The position numbers and the translations under genes were made by a program. From assembly GCA_965230795.1 (NCBI GenBank), contig OZ246020.1, forward strand, positions 1,922,001 to 1,986,000: DNA of 64,000 bases, written 5' to 3'. The DNA comes from PZPK01 sp965230795. GTDB lineage: Bacteria; Pseudomonadota; Gammaproteobacteria; Pseudomonadales; Oleiphilaceae. The notes beneath the pieces were generated by a model. It saw nothing but the letters and a program-made list of their open reading frames with translations. It did no database searches and was not told where the DNA came from. This document shows positions 7,710 to 16,957 of this stretch, piece by piece; the first letter of the stretch is position 1; the number at the start of each line of letters is the position of its first letter.

Positions 7710-10700
7710 ATGACAGACCAGCAAAACGCTAGTGCGGCGCAAGCGCAGCTATTTTCAAACATTTTTCAGCTTTGCATCTCCGACCTGGAAGACGCTTTGG
7801 AGCGTGCTACCCGATTTGCTGCGACCAAAATCTACAAACAACTCGAAAGCTCCGATGATTGGCTCAAGCAGGATTACTCCCTTGCCATTAATCTTCTGGA
7901 AGCGAATCACGAGTGGATTTGCGGGACTGTTGGTGAGCGAGTTTTACTCAAACTGAGAACGAGCTGCACTGCTGACGGCCAGCAATCCCCCGTCGAAGAC
8001 GAACAAGTCACAAACGCAACAGCAGTCAAAACACCAGAAGAGCCGCAAGCGGAAAAGGAGCTTGCTCCACCCGATCCTTTTGCTGGCCTTAGCCTGGTTT
8101 CGAAGGACGATTTTGAAGACTGGCTGGTCGTCAATCGTGGTATCAAAATCCTTGAACGCGATCTTTCTACCGAGATTTATACGGCCTGCCAGATATTTTC
8201 AGCTTTGACAAAGTACCCTTTCGACGAAAAAAGCCTGGCGATTGCGCCCAGCAATATTTTGTCAGAGCTGAAAGAGGCACTCGATTCCCTCGAGATCCCC
8301 CAATCTCCGCAAGCGGTTATGTACAAGTGCATTGCAGAGAGTCTTACTAAAGATCTGCAGAAACTGTATCAACAGATAGAAGCCATCGCCTATAAAGCCT
8401 CGCTTGATTATAAAGACAAGCCTCCTGCCACTGCTGAAGCCGGTGCTGCCAAATCAGGCCCAACCACAGCCGACACGCAACAACCTATTAGAGAAGTCTT
8501 TGCCGACAAGGTGGCTTCAGTGGATGAGGATCGATCTTCGGTCCCGAACAGCTATGATTTTGGCGCTGAGCTTGGCTTGGCCAGTGGTGATGAAAGCAAT
8601 AGACAGAATGCAGAGCAGGGTGGCAACACAAGATCGATTCGTACACTGGATACACTGAGTCGATTAAACACCTCCCTCGCATCCGGTGCCAGCTTAAAAG
8701 GCAAGCGGACAAACCTGGCAGAGCAAGCGGCTGGCGCGGTCATGCCCACCGATGGACAAAGCCCAAATGCTTTGATTCCCCTGATAAGCCAGTTACAGCA
8801 GTCTCACGGTAATGCGGTAGCAGTAGAGGGCGCCAGTCTGCGAGGTTGGCTGGAATCCAGTATGTCCTCAGCGCAGATGGATAGCCATGAAATTGGTAGC
8901 GAGGCTTCCGAACTCATCGATGTCACGGACCGATTTTTTGAGGTCATCGTCGACAAGATAGGCGTAAATGGAATTCTTGAAAAATGGCTTGAAAAACTCA
9001 AGCTGACGATTCTTAAAGTGGTACTGCGTGACGACAACTTCTTTTCTGATGTCTCACACCCGGCCAGACAAATGTTGAACAAGCTGGCCAAGCTTGCCAC
9101 CTCAAATGAGCACGCGGGTAACAAGCGCCTGGAAAGCTTGCTCGACAACTATATCGACAAGCTGGTGGACAATTACGACCAGGATGAGGGGGCGGTCGAT
9201 GAAGTTGTTGATCAGCTGAATAACCTGCTTGAGCGGCAGGAACAGGCCTACAAACGCAACTCTGAACGTATCGCACGAACTTATGAGGGGCGCCAGAAAA
9301 TTGCCGAAGCCCGGCATCTGGTCGTAAAGGATTTAAACGAGATTCTTGCAGGTAAATCGGCACCTCTGGTGTTGCTGGAACTTCTGGACAAGGCGGGTTG
9401 GCGTGATCATCTGGCGTTGGTGGCTGTTCGGGATGGTCACAACACCAAGAATTTTGAAGAGGCCTTTAGCGTTGTAGAACAGTTGATGAACTGGTTCGGG
9501 TCCGATGTGAATTCCAGCGAAAAGTGGGCGCTTGAATTGGAAATGGAGCTGGAAGCACCGTCTTTATTTGAGATGGTTTCGAAAGAGCTTTCCATTGTTG
9601 GCAAAGCCGGGCTGGATGCTATTTTGAACCGCCTGGAAGACTGTCTGTTTAACGGCGTTGAGCCTCTACAGGTGAAGATAGACAAATACGAATGGCCCTT
9701 CGAGAAATCAGAAAAAGAACTTGAAGATCTGGCGCCGAAAGAGGTCAGGGGACAAATGAGTTCCTGGCACAAACGCTTGTTGTCCCTGAAAATCGGAGAC
9801 TGGGTTGAGATTACCGATAAAGAGGGCAAGGCGCGTTGTTTGCGTTTGGCCTGGTCTGGCAGTGAATCTTTCCGCTTTGTATTTGTTGATAGTCAGGGTA
9901 TGAAAGATGAAGATATTTCCCTTGATGAGCTGGTTTCACTGTTTAAATCCAACCGGGCATGCTTTGTAGAGCATGATGAAGTGCCGATTGTGGATCAGGG
10001 TCTCCACCAAATGGTGCAATCGGTTTATGAAGAGTTATCAGGACAGGCCAGCTGTGATCTGCTGACAGGTCTATTGAATAGACAGGCTTTTGAACGAGGT
10101 TTGGAGCAGAGCATTGCTGGCGCCATTACTGCGAGATCCAGCGCATCATTAATCTATCTGGACCTCGATCGTTTTAACCTGACCAATACAACTTACGGAC
10201 ATCTTGCGGGGGATGCGCTACTGAAACATGTCGCACATATCGTCAGGGAAGTCAGCCCGGAGGATTCCTTTTGCGGACGTTTGGGTGGCAATGAATATGG
10301 TGTCATTCTGTCAGGTATCTCTGTCAAAGAAGCCATGGATCAAGCTGAAGCGTTGCGGGCCAGGGTCGAAGATTCTCCCATGAGCTGGGACAATTATTCC
10401 ATTACCTGCACCATTAGTGTTGGCGTTGTCGAGATTGATCTAGAGACGGATAACTACGACTCGGTCATGCGTAAAGCCGGGCTGGCTTGTGATTCTGCCA
10501 AAAGCATGGGGCACAATCGTATTGTGCAGTATGAGCGGCAGGATCAGGATCAGCAGAAGCGTAATGAGCTGTTGCAGTGGGTTGAGAAACTGGATCAGTC
10601 ACTGGATGAACTGCTGGTTCTGCGCTGTCAGGAAATTCGTCCCACAAGCACCGATGGCAATCAACAATCTCACTGGGAGATATTGCTTGGCGTGGTTGAG

Positions 10701-11315
10701 AATGGGCAGGTACTGCCTCCCGGTAAATTAATTGAAGCTGCGGAGCATTTTGGTCGTATGCCCAAAATCGACCGTTGGGTGATGCACAATGTGCTTCGCT
10801 GGATGGAAGATAACCCTCGCATTGTCGGAAAATCCGATGGTTTTTCGGTGAATCTCTCAGGCAACTCCCTTAGTGATGACAAATTTCTTGAATTTGTTCT
10901 CGGCGAGCTTGCCGCGACCAATGTCCCCCTCGAAAAAATTTGCTTTGAGGTAACCGAGACTGCAGCCATTACCAATCTGGCGGATGCATCTGAATTTATT
11001 CGCATTCTTAAGCAGAAAGGTTGCCGCTTTTCACTGGATGATTTCGGCTCTGGTCTGTCTTCGTATGCCTATATCCAGCGTTTGCCTGTGGATTACATCA
11101 AGATCGACGGAATATTCATTCGTAATCTTGTTAACAACGAACGCGATCAGGCATTGGTGAAATCCATCAATGAACTGGCTCACTTTATGGGCATTGAAAC
11201 GGTGGCCGAATTTGTTGAAAGCTACGATATCCTCGATGTTTTGAAAGACATCGGTGTTGACCATTCACAAGGCTTCGGGATCAAAAAACCGGGCCTGTTG
11301 GCTGACTTGAGATAG
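7710..11315 (+). CDS. DUF1631-GGDEF-EAL protein with altered catalytic motifs
   Basis: A 1201-residue cytosolic protein. About residues 1-760 are a DUF1631-type regulatory region, whose end has a PilZ-like beta-rich segment (LKIGDWVEITDKEGKARCLR, then FVFVDSQG). A GGDEF domain follows (LTGLLNRQAFERGL, DLDRFNLTNTTYGH), in which the signature reads GGNEY at about 859-863; the acidic third residue is lost, so cyclase activity is unlikely. The EAL domain (about 970-1201) reads EILLG in place of EALxR. It keeps VNLSG, EVTE, DDFGSG, YIKID and AEFVE, so most metal ligands remain. It may be a c-di-GMP sensor or a phosphodiesterase. The nearest Shine-Dalgarno-like AAGGA is about 20 bp upstream of the only sensible ATG. 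No partner gene is evident. Confidence 0.85.
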   Translation: MTDQQNASAAQAQLFSNIFQLCISDLEDALERATRFAATKIYKQLESSDDWLKQDYSLAINLLEANHEWICGTVGERVLLKLRTSCTADGQQSPVEDEQVTNATAVKTPEEPQAEKELAPPDPFAGLSLVSKDDFEDWLVVNRGIKILERDLSTEIYTACQIFSALTKYPFDEKSLAIAPSNILSELKEALDSLEIPQSPQAVMYKCIAESLTKDLQKLYQQIEAIAYKASLDYKDKPPATAEAGAAKSGPTTADTQQPIREVFADKVASVDEDRSSVPNSYDFGAELGLASGDESNRQNAEQGGNTRSIRTLDTLSRLNTSLASGASLKGKRTNLAEQAAGAVMPTDGQSPNALIPLISQLQQSHGNAVAVEGASLRGWLESSMSSAQMDSHEIGSEASELIDVTDRFFEVIVDKIGVNGILEKWLEKLKLTILKVVLRDDNFFSDVSHPARQMLNKLAKLATSNEHAGNKRLESLLDNYIDKLVDNYDQDEGAVDEVVDQLNNLLERQEQAYKRNSERIARTYEGRQKIAEARHLVVKDLNEILAGKSAPLVLLELLDKAGWRDHLALVAVRDGHNTKNFEEAFSVVEQLMNWFGSDVNSSEKWALELEMELEAPSLFEMVSKELSIVGKAGLDAILNRLEDCLFNGVEPLQVKIDKYEWPFEKSEKELEDLAPKEVRGQMSSWHKRLLSLKIGDWVEITDKEGKARCLRLAWSGSESFRFVFVDSQGMKDEDISLDELVSLFKSNRACFVEHDEVPIVDQGLHQMVQSVYEELSGQASCDLLTGLLNRQAFERGLEQSIAGAITARSSASLIYLDLDRFNLTNTTYGHLAGDALLKHVAHIVREVSPEDSFCGRLGGNEYGVILSGISVKEAMDQAEALRARVEDSPMSWDNYSITCTISVGVVEIDLETDNYDSVMRKAGLACDSAKSMGHNRIVQYERQDQDQQKRNELLQWVEKLDQSLDELLVLRCQEIRPTSTDGNQQSHWEILLGVVENGQVLPPGKLIEAAEHFGRMPKIDRWVMHNVLRWMEDNPRIVGKSDGFSVNLSGNSLSDDKFLEFVLGELAATNVPLEKICFEVTETAAITNLADASEFIRILKQKGCRFSLDDFGSGLSSYAYIQRLPVDYIKIDGIFIRNLVNNERDQALVKSINELAHFMGIETVAEFVESYDILDVLKDIGVDHSQGFGIKKPGLLADLR

Positions 11316-11353
11316 AGCCCCAAATAGTTTCGCGCCTAAAATAATTTCTGCGT

Positions 11354-12493
11354 CTATGACTTGTTCAATTGATACTGGACCGGCATGGAATAGGCTTGCA
11401 GGCACTTCTCGGTAATTTCCGCACCTTCGTTCGCAAAGCGTTCCTCCAGCTGTTTTTGCGCCTGGTGTATAGCTTCCCGGTCTACCAAAGGGTCGATGGC
11501 AATATCCGGTCGGGTTTTTCTGAAAGCTGCGTAGTTATTTGGGTAAAGCTGATAGGCATTATGGATCCAGTGATCAATATGCGCTGCGATGCGGGTGTGT
11601 ACATCCTGATCCGTGTCTAGCTGAATCGGTTTCCCGAATGCGAGATGTATGTTGCCTTTGTTGCCCGATAGTCCTTTAGTGACTGCAATCAGATCTTCTT
11701 CCGCCTGTTTTTCATAGTTCTCGGACTCGCTGGCATTGTAGAGTTGACGAGCTTTGTCTGTGTCACAGGGGTCCCATTCATATGAAAAACATACGGGAAC
11801 AATATTGAGAGAATTCAGATAGTCCGCAACAGAGACATCTTTGGTGCGTGCCAGTGCGAGCATTTTGATGAGCGCCGGATTGGTGATGTCACTGTTGTCC
11901 TTTGAGCGGCCTTCTTTCTGTGCTATCCAGATATGATCCTTATCGACCTCGTGGCGGTACCGAATATAGGCAGATTGGGTCCGCATGGCGCGTAAAATGG
12001 CTTTTGGCGAACGCATGGAACGGGCAACTTTAAAACAGCGATTCAGCATGGCGAGTCGATGTGCTGTAGGACTTTTGAGCAGATTGTCACCAATTGCGCA
12101 GTGACAGGTCCTGTAATCGTGTTGTTTCAACACCGCATTGAGAATCAAGGGGTCCATGACGATATCGCGGTGATTGGATATAAAAATATAGGGACGCTTG
12201 GAATCCAGCTGATCCAGTCCGCTGACATTCAGTGATTGATAGGTTTGCGCAATCCCCGGCATGATAAAGCGTTCGATTTGAGCTTGCAGGGCTTCAACGG
12301 AATCGACGGCGCGAAGCTCCTGGAGAAAAAGCTCAAAACCTTCAGGGTCACCAATGACACGTTGCGATGACTGCAGAAATACCGGGTCTTCCAGCAGAGA
12401 TGTCAACACGGACGGAACTTCTGCGTCTGTGTAACATCGTATATCTTCAAAGTCTGCTTGCCATTGGGCGGGTTCGGATGCCGGGGGTGTCAT
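11354..12493 (-). CDS. Acyltransferase of the 1-acylglycerol-3-phosphate type
   Basis: A 379-residue protein started at ATG 12493 behind AGGAACA; the frame is open further upstream but without sensible sequence. It carries SNHRDIVMDP, an acyltransferase His/Asp block, and a downstream WIAQKEGRSKDN segment matching the EGTRS block, then VPVCFSYEWDP. This fits membrane-associated glycerophosphate acyltransferase-like proteins in Pseudomonas-type genomes. The HxDxxxD spacing differs slightly from the classic HX4D, so the acceptor lipid is uncertain. It is convergent with the GGDEF/EAL gene (38 bp apart), with no terminator visible between them. Confidence 0.75.
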   Translation of the reverse strand: MTPPASEPAQWQADFEDIRCYTDAEVPSVLTSLLEDPVFLQSSQRVIGDPEGFELFLQELRAVDSVEALQAQIERFIMPGIAQTYQSLNVSGLDQLDSKRPYIFISNHRDIVMDPLILNAVLKQHDYRTCHCAIGDNLLKSPTAHRLAMLNRCFKVARSMRSPKAILRAMRTQSAYIRYRHEVDKDHIWIAQKEGRSKDNSDITNPALIKMLALARTKDVSVADYLNSLNIVPVCFSYEWDPCDTDKARQLYNASESENYEKQAEEDLIAVTKGLSGNKGNIHLAFGKPIQLDTDQDVHTRIAAHIDHWIHNAYQLYPNNYAAFRKTRPDIAIDPLVDREAIHQAQKQLEERFANEGAEITEKCLQAYSMPVQYQLNKS

Positions 12494-12672
12494 ACTGTTC
12501 CTGTTATGGGGATCATGTCTTCTGCAATCGCAACGATACGAAAATGCAGACCAAAGACGGGTAAAGCAAAAAGAATAGCAGCCTTTGATAAACAATTGGA
12601 GACAGAGCGGCGTCATAAGCTGGTGGTATAGCCGTTTTGTCGAGGTTGTATGTTTTTAATAGGAAATCTGAA

Positions 12673-13323
12673 ATGGGTATCCAAGTATCCAAAACGAAAA
12701 AACCACTGGTTTTGATTCAGTTTGCCAAATGGCCGCGAGAAGGCTTTGTAAAGACGAGACTCGCTGCAGATGTTGGATCCAGGGCAGCCTGTGAAGTTCA
12801 TGTTGCTCTGTTGGATAAAATGACACGGACATTGTTGAACAGCAGCTTGGGCGATGTTCAGCTCTGGATAGACGAGCCAGGCGACTTCGGAGAGGTAGGT
12901 CTGGCTGACATTCAGCAGTTGGTCAATTCTGACGCTTTGACAGTGCACCGTCAGCAAGGTGCTGATTTGGGTGAGCGGATGCGTGTCGCTATCGAGTCGT
13001 CGCTAGAGGAATACGAAAAAGTCATTCTGGTCGGGAGTGATTGTCCCGCCATGGATGCGGCCTATTTGGCTTCGGCCTGCAACACGCTTGATACACATGA
13101 GTTGGCGCTGGGGCCAGCAGAAGACGGAGGCTATGTGTTAATTGCCTGCAAGCGCTGGGCAGAAGGACTGTTTGACGGGGTTGAGTGGGGGAGTCGACAA
13201 GTTCTGGATCAGACACTGGCAAATGCAAAGCGTTTAGGTGTGAATTCTTCATTGCTTGGAGTTAGCTGGGATCTGGATGACATCGAAGATCTGAAACGCT
13301 GGGATTCATTGGCAAAAAATTGA
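12673..13323 (+). CDS. TIGR04282 / DUF2064 family glycosyltransferase
   Basis: A 216-residue nucleotide-diphospho-sugar transferase-like protein. It has the FAKWPREGFVKTRLA phosphate-binding start, VGSDCPAMDAAYL in the middle and GPAEDGGYVLIA further on, all characteristic of TIGR04282 (named for an arsenosugar-pathway glycosyltransferase) and DUF2064. The start at ATG 12673 follows AGGAAAT; a TTG at 12637 is in frame but less likely. It lies just before the sugar operon, so transcription may run into it, but a link to flagellar glycosylation is only positional. Confidence 0.8.
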   Translation: MGIQVSKTKKPLVLIQFAKWPREGFVKTRLAADVGSRAACEVHVALLDKMTRTLLNSSLGDVQLWIDEPGDFGEVGLADIQQLVNSDALTVHRQQGADLGERMRVAIESSLEEYEKVILVGSDCPAMDAAYLASACNTLDTHELALGPAEDGGYVLIACKRWAEGLFDGVEWGSRQVLDQTLANAKRLGVNSSLLGVSWDLDDIEDLKRWDSLAKN

Positions 13324-13371
13324 CGCCTTGCGAGGCTGTGCTTGACTTAAGGGATAGAGGTGATCAGTGCG

Positions 13372-13388
13372 CTGGTACGATTTTTGTA
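13372..13388 (+). promoter_or_regulatory. Weak sigma-54-like promoter match before the sugar operon
   Basis: The sequence CTGGTACGATTTTTGTA follows the YTGGCACGRNNNTTGCW consensus at most positions with correct GG-to-GC spacing, but the usually invariant -12 GC is GT. It lies 55 bp before the methyltransferase ATG. Tentative. Confidence 0.3.
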
Positions 13389-13442
13389 TCTAAGCACATT
13401 AATGACACCAATGACGAAAAATCGGCACAAGCAGGAGTTCGC

Positions 13443-13970
13443 ATGACTTTATTCAGCCAAGCCCACATAGACACTCAAAAGAAGATACATGAGGAGTGTC
13501 CGGCCTACGGATCGGCTTCGATGGTGTTCGCTCCGATGGTGTCTGAACTGATCAACGCCAATAACGTCACGACCCTCCTGGATTACGGTGCAGGCAACGG
13601 CCAGGTTCCTCAGAACCTGGAACTCAACCATCAGATCGATGTCCAGCTTTACGACCCTGCTATTGCCAAATTCGAAGAGGCGCCCAAGCCGGCAGAGATG
13701 GTTATTTGCCTCGATGTGCTGGATACCATTGAAGAAGATTGCATTGATGCCGTGCTGGATGATCTACAGCGTCTCACCGAAAAAATGGCCTTCTTTGCCA
13801 TTAATACCAAACAAACGCTGGCCGAGGGCCAGGTAGAAGACAGAACTTATCATTCGGTTGAATGGTGGCTCCCAAAACTCATGGATCGCTTCGAGCTTCA
13901 CTACTTTTCCCGCATTGATACAGGTTTTGTTGTCGTGCTAAAGGCATTTAACTCAGCCAATGCGCATTAG
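13443..13970 (+). CDS. Class I SAM-dependent methyltransferase-like protein
   Basis: A 175-residue protein started at ATG 13443 behind AGGAG; the frame opens at 13320, but that upstream part lacks homology. A SAM-binding glycine motif (LLDYGAGNGQ, about residues 41-50) is followed by an acidic strand end (LYDPA), and ICLDVLDTIEED fits the motif-IV region of methyltransferases. It is short for the class and lacks an obvious substrate domain. It is the first gene of the pse operon, 34 bp before pseB, so a role on the sugar or on flagellin is plausible but not shown. Confidence 0.7.
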   Translation: MTLFSQAHIDTQKKIHEECPAYGSASMVFAPMVSELINANNVTTLLDYGAGNGQVPQNLELNHQIDVQLYDPAIAKFEEAPKPAEMVICLDVLDTIEEDCIDAVLDDLQRLTEKMAFFAINTKQTLAEGQVEDRTYHSVEWWLPKLMDRFELHYFSRIDTGFVVVLKAFNSANAH

Positions 13971-14004
13971 ATGAATACCTGTAAGAGCGCAGGGGAGAAG
14001 CAGT

Positions 14005-15006
14005 ATGTTTAATGACAGCTCCATTTTGATTACCGGTGGTACCGGTTCCTTTGGTCACCAGTATACCCGTACGATTCTCGACAACTTTAAACCCCGGCGT
14101 TTGATTGTCTATTCCCGGGATGAACTCAAACAATACGAGATGCAGCAGCGTTTCAATGATCCCTGCATGCGCTATTTTCTTGGCGATGTGCGTGATCCGG
14201 ATCGCATGAAGCAAGCCATGAACGGTGTGGATTATGTTATTCATGCGGCGGCACTCAAGCAGGTTCCCGCCGCTGAATACAATCCCATGGAGTGTATCAA
14301 GACCAATATCCACGGTGCTGAAAACGTCATCAAGGCCAGTCTCGCGGCTAACGTTAAAAAAGTGATTGCGCTGTCTACTGATAAAGCAGCAAATCCGGTC
14401 AATCTGTATGGCGCTACCAAGTTGGCTTCCGATAAGCTTTTTGTCGCTGCCAATAATGTTTCAGGTGGCCATAAAACCCGCTTTTCAGTTGTTCGCTACG
14501 GTAACGTGGTTGGCTCGAGAGGCTCGGTGGTACCGTATTTCAAACGCCTTATCGAAGAGGGGGCTGACAGTCTGCCGATTACCGATGAGGGCATGACCCG
14601 CTTCTGGATTACCTTACAGCAGGGTGTTGATTTTGTTTTGAAAAACTTCGGACGTATGCAAGGTGGGGAAATATTCGTGCCCAAGATTCCCTCCGTCAGA
14701 ATTGTCGATGTTGCCGCGGCCATGGCACCCAATCTGCCTCCCCGTATTGTTGGGATTCGTCCGGGTGAAAAGCTTCACGAAACCATGTGTCCCCGTGACG
14801 ACAGCCATATCACGCTGGAATTTGACGATCACTTTGTTATCAAACCAACCATTAATTTTTTCAATGTGGAAATGGATTACACCCGCAACAAACTGGGGGA
14901 AACGGGAAAAGCGGTGGATCAGGGATTTCGTTATAACTCCGGCAACAATCCACACTTTCTCAGCATTGAAGAAATTGGGAGCATGAATGAACAGCTGGGT
15001 TATTAG
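14005..15006 (+). CDS. pseB: UDP-GlcNAc 4,6-dehydratase (inverting), PseB
   Basis: A 333-residue short-chain dehydrogenase/reductase that starts pseudaminic acid synthesis by converting UDP-GlcNAc to the 4-keto-L-idose intermediate. The N-terminal ITGGTGSFGHQYT is the NAD(P)-binding glycine motif. YSRDELKQYEM, HAAALKQVPAAEYNP and STDKAANPVNLYGATK are PseB/FlaA1 hallmarks, the last with the catalytic Tyr and Lys. A strong Shine-Dalgarno (GGGGAGAAG) precedes ATG 14005. It is followed 14 bp later by the PIG-L gene in the same operon. Confidence 0.96.
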   Translation: MFNDSSILITGGTGSFGHQYTRTILDNFKPRRLIVYSRDELKQYEMQQRFNDPCMRYFLGDVRDPDRMKQAMNGVDYVIHAAALKQVPAAEYNPMECIKTNIHGAENVIKASLAANVKKVIALSTDKAANPVNLYGATKLASDKLFVAANNVSGGHKTRFSVVRYGNVVGSRGSVVPYFKRLIEEGADSLPITDEGMTRFWITLQQGVDFVLKNFGRMQGGEIFVPKIPSVRIVDVAAAMAPNLPPRIVGIRPGEKLHETMCPRDDSHITLEFDDHFVIKPTINFFNVEMDYTRNKLGETGKAVDQGFRYNSGNNPHFLSIEEIGSMNEQLGY

Positions 15007-15020
15007 GGACAAGTGTTTTC

Positions 15021-15710
15021 ATGATTGATCTGACCAAGGCTCAACGCGTACTGGCTTTTTTTGCCCACCCTGATGATGAAACGCTAGGCGCGGGAGGAAC
15101 GATCGCAAAGTTACGTTCGCTGGGTGTGGATGTTCATGTCGCAATCGCTGCAACGGGTATTACCAGTCGTGAGTCATCAGATAGCGGTCAGGCGCTTGAT
15201 TCCCTGAAGGCCGATTGCAAACGGGCAATGGGTACTTTGGGAGTTGATGTCGCGCATCTGGAACTGGGACATTTTCGTGACAACAAAATGGACACCCACG
15301 CCTTGCTTGACCTGATTCAATGGTTGGAGGCGATCATCGCTCAGGTCAAACCGGACCTTATTCTGACACATCACCGCTACTGTACCAATATCGACCACCA
15401 ATACTGTCATGAGGCAGCAGTGGTGGCTACGCGTCCCGACATTAATCGCCATATTTCGATCTGGGCAGCAGAAGTGCCAAGTAGCACAGGATACTTGAGG
15501 CCCGCTGCTTTCGAACCCAATGTCTATGTGGATTTGGATGAACGATTTCTCGAACAAAAAATCCAGGCGATGCAGTGCTACAGTGGTGAATCCAGGCCTG
15601 ATCCGCATCCTCGTTCACCTGAAGTATTGCGTGCGTATGCCAAGGTGCGTGGTGCTGAATCAGGGTGCAGGCATGCAGAGGCATTCATGATTCAGAGAAC
15701 CTTCGCCTGA
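15021..15710 (+). CDS. PIG-L family (LmbE-like) N-deacetylase
   Basis: A 229-residue zinc-dependent deacetylase. The metal motif AFFAHPDDETLGAGG (about 10-24) and the downstream THHRYCTNIDHQYCH segment supply the AHPDDE and HxxH-type ligands. The family removes N-acetyl groups from GlcNAc-type substrates such as GlcNAc-PI or bacillithiol and mycothiol precursors. Here it sits between pseB and pseC inside a nonulosonic-acid operon, which is not part of the textbook six-enzyme pathway. I infer that it removes the N-acetyl group from a pathway intermediate so that another acyl group can be added. Confidence 0.85.
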   Translation: MIDLTKAQRVLAFFAHPDDETLGAGGTIAKLRSLGVDVHVAIAATGITSRESSDSGQALDSLKADCKRAMGTLGVDVAHLELGHFRDNKMDTHALLDLIQWLEAIIAQVKPDLILTHHRYCTNIDHQYCHEAAVVATRPDINRHISIWAAEVPSSTGYLRPAAFEPNVYVDLDERFLEQKIQAMQCYSGESRPDPHPRSPEVLRAYAKVRGAESGCRHAEAFMIQRTFA

Positions 15711-15737
15711 TTAAGAGAGGCAAAAAGACCGATCAAC

Positions 15738-16898
15738 ATGAAACGAATTATTCCTTATGGTCGGCAGAGCATAGATGAAAGCGACATGTTGTCTGTTGCT
15801 GAAGTTCTGCAATCCGAGTTTCTCACGCAAGGACCCAAAACGGCCGAATTCGAACGCAAAGCCTGCGAGCGTTTTCGGGCAAATCATGCCATTGCGGTGA
15901 ATAGCGCGACCTCAGCGCTGCATCTGGCGTGCCTTGCTCTGGGCATAGGGTCCCGATCACTTGTATGGACGAGTCCCATTTCATTCGTGGCGTCAGCCAA
16001 TTGTGCCAGATATTGTGGAGCAGACGTTGATTTCGTTGATGTTGAGCCAAGTACGGGCAATATCTGTGCTTCCAAACTGGAAGAGAAGTTGCTCTTGGCA
16101 GAAGCGGAAGGTCGGCTTCCCAATCTTGTGGTGGTGGTCCATTTTGCCGGACAGCCCTGCGATATGAAAGCAATCGCTTTGCTTGCGAAGCGATTCAACG
16201 TTGCGATCGTTGAGGACGCATCCCACGCAGTGGGTGCCTGCTACGAGGATAGGCCGATTGGTGCGTGTTGTTATTCCGATATTACCGTATTCAGTTTTCA
16301 CCCGGTAAAAATAGTAACGTCGGGCGAAGGTGGCTTGGCACTCACCAACAATTACGAATACGCTAACAAAATGCGACTGTTGGGGAGTCACGGTGTTACG
16401 CGTGAGACGGATCGATATGAATCCACAAGTGAGGGAGCATGGTCCTACCAACAGATTGAGTTGGGTTTTAACTACAGAATGTCTGATATTCATGCGGCTC
16501 TCGGTTTGAGTCAGCTTGCTAAACTTGAAGGATTTGTTGAGCAGCGCAACGCGCTGGCGCGTAGATATGACGAGGCGTTTGAGACCATTGGTGTCTTTCC
16601 CCTGGAACAGAAGTCCGACCGTTTGAGCAGCTATCATTTATACGCAGTGCTGTTGTCTGAAGAGTTAGATCGCTCGTCAGTATTTGATCAGCTTAAACAG
16701 GCGGGAATTGGTGTAAATGTTCATTATATTCCCATATACAAACAGCCCTATTACCGCCGGCTCGGATTCCCGGAGTGTTATCTTGAAGGCGCGGAAAAAT
16801 ACTATCGGAATACCCTGACCTTACCTTTGTTTCCTGGTCTGTCAGCTAAAGATCAGGCATATGTTATCGATAACCTAATGACAGTCATTCGCCAGTAG
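15738..16898 (+). CDS. pseC: PLP-dependent aminotransferase, PseC
   Basis: A 386-residue DegT/DnrJ/EryC1/StrS-type aminotransferase that installs the 4-amino group on the PseB product. It has NSATSALHLAC, VEDASHAVGA (PLP-ring Asp) and FSFHPVKIVTSGEGG, containing the Schiff-base Lys and identical in pattern to known PseC proteins, then NYRMSDIHAALG. The N-terminal IPYGRQSIDESDM is also typical. It lies 27 bp after the PIG-L gene. The upstream Shine-Dalgarno (GAGAGG) is rather distant, about 17 bp. Confidence 0.94.
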   Translation: MKRIIPYGRQSIDESDMLSVAEVLQSEFLTQGPKTAEFERKACERFRANHAIAVNSATSALHLACLALGIGSRSLVWTSPISFVASANCARYCGADVDFVDVEPSTGNICASKLEEKLLLAEAEGRLPNLVVVVHFAGQPCDMKAIALLAKRFNVAIVEDASHAVGACYEDRPIGACCYSDITVFSFHPVKIVTSGEGGLALTNNYEYANKMRLLGSHGVTRETDRYESTSEGAWSYQQIELGFNYRMSDIHAALGLSQLAKLEGFVEQRNALARRYDEAFETIGVFPLEQKSDRLSSYHLYAVLLSEELDRSSVFDQLKQAGIGVNVHYIPIYKQPYYRRLGFPECYLEGAEKYYRNTLTLPLFPGLSAKDQAYVIDNLMTVIRQ

Positions 16899-16957
16899 TT
16901 GTTTTGCTTCCGGTTCAGTAGTGAGTGCGAAACCCGGCCTTAGATGTGGAGATGAAC

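Noticed and set aside
13320..13442. N-terminal extension of the small methyltransferase
   Set aside because: The extension shows no domain, while ATG 13443 has an AGGAG site directly upstream.
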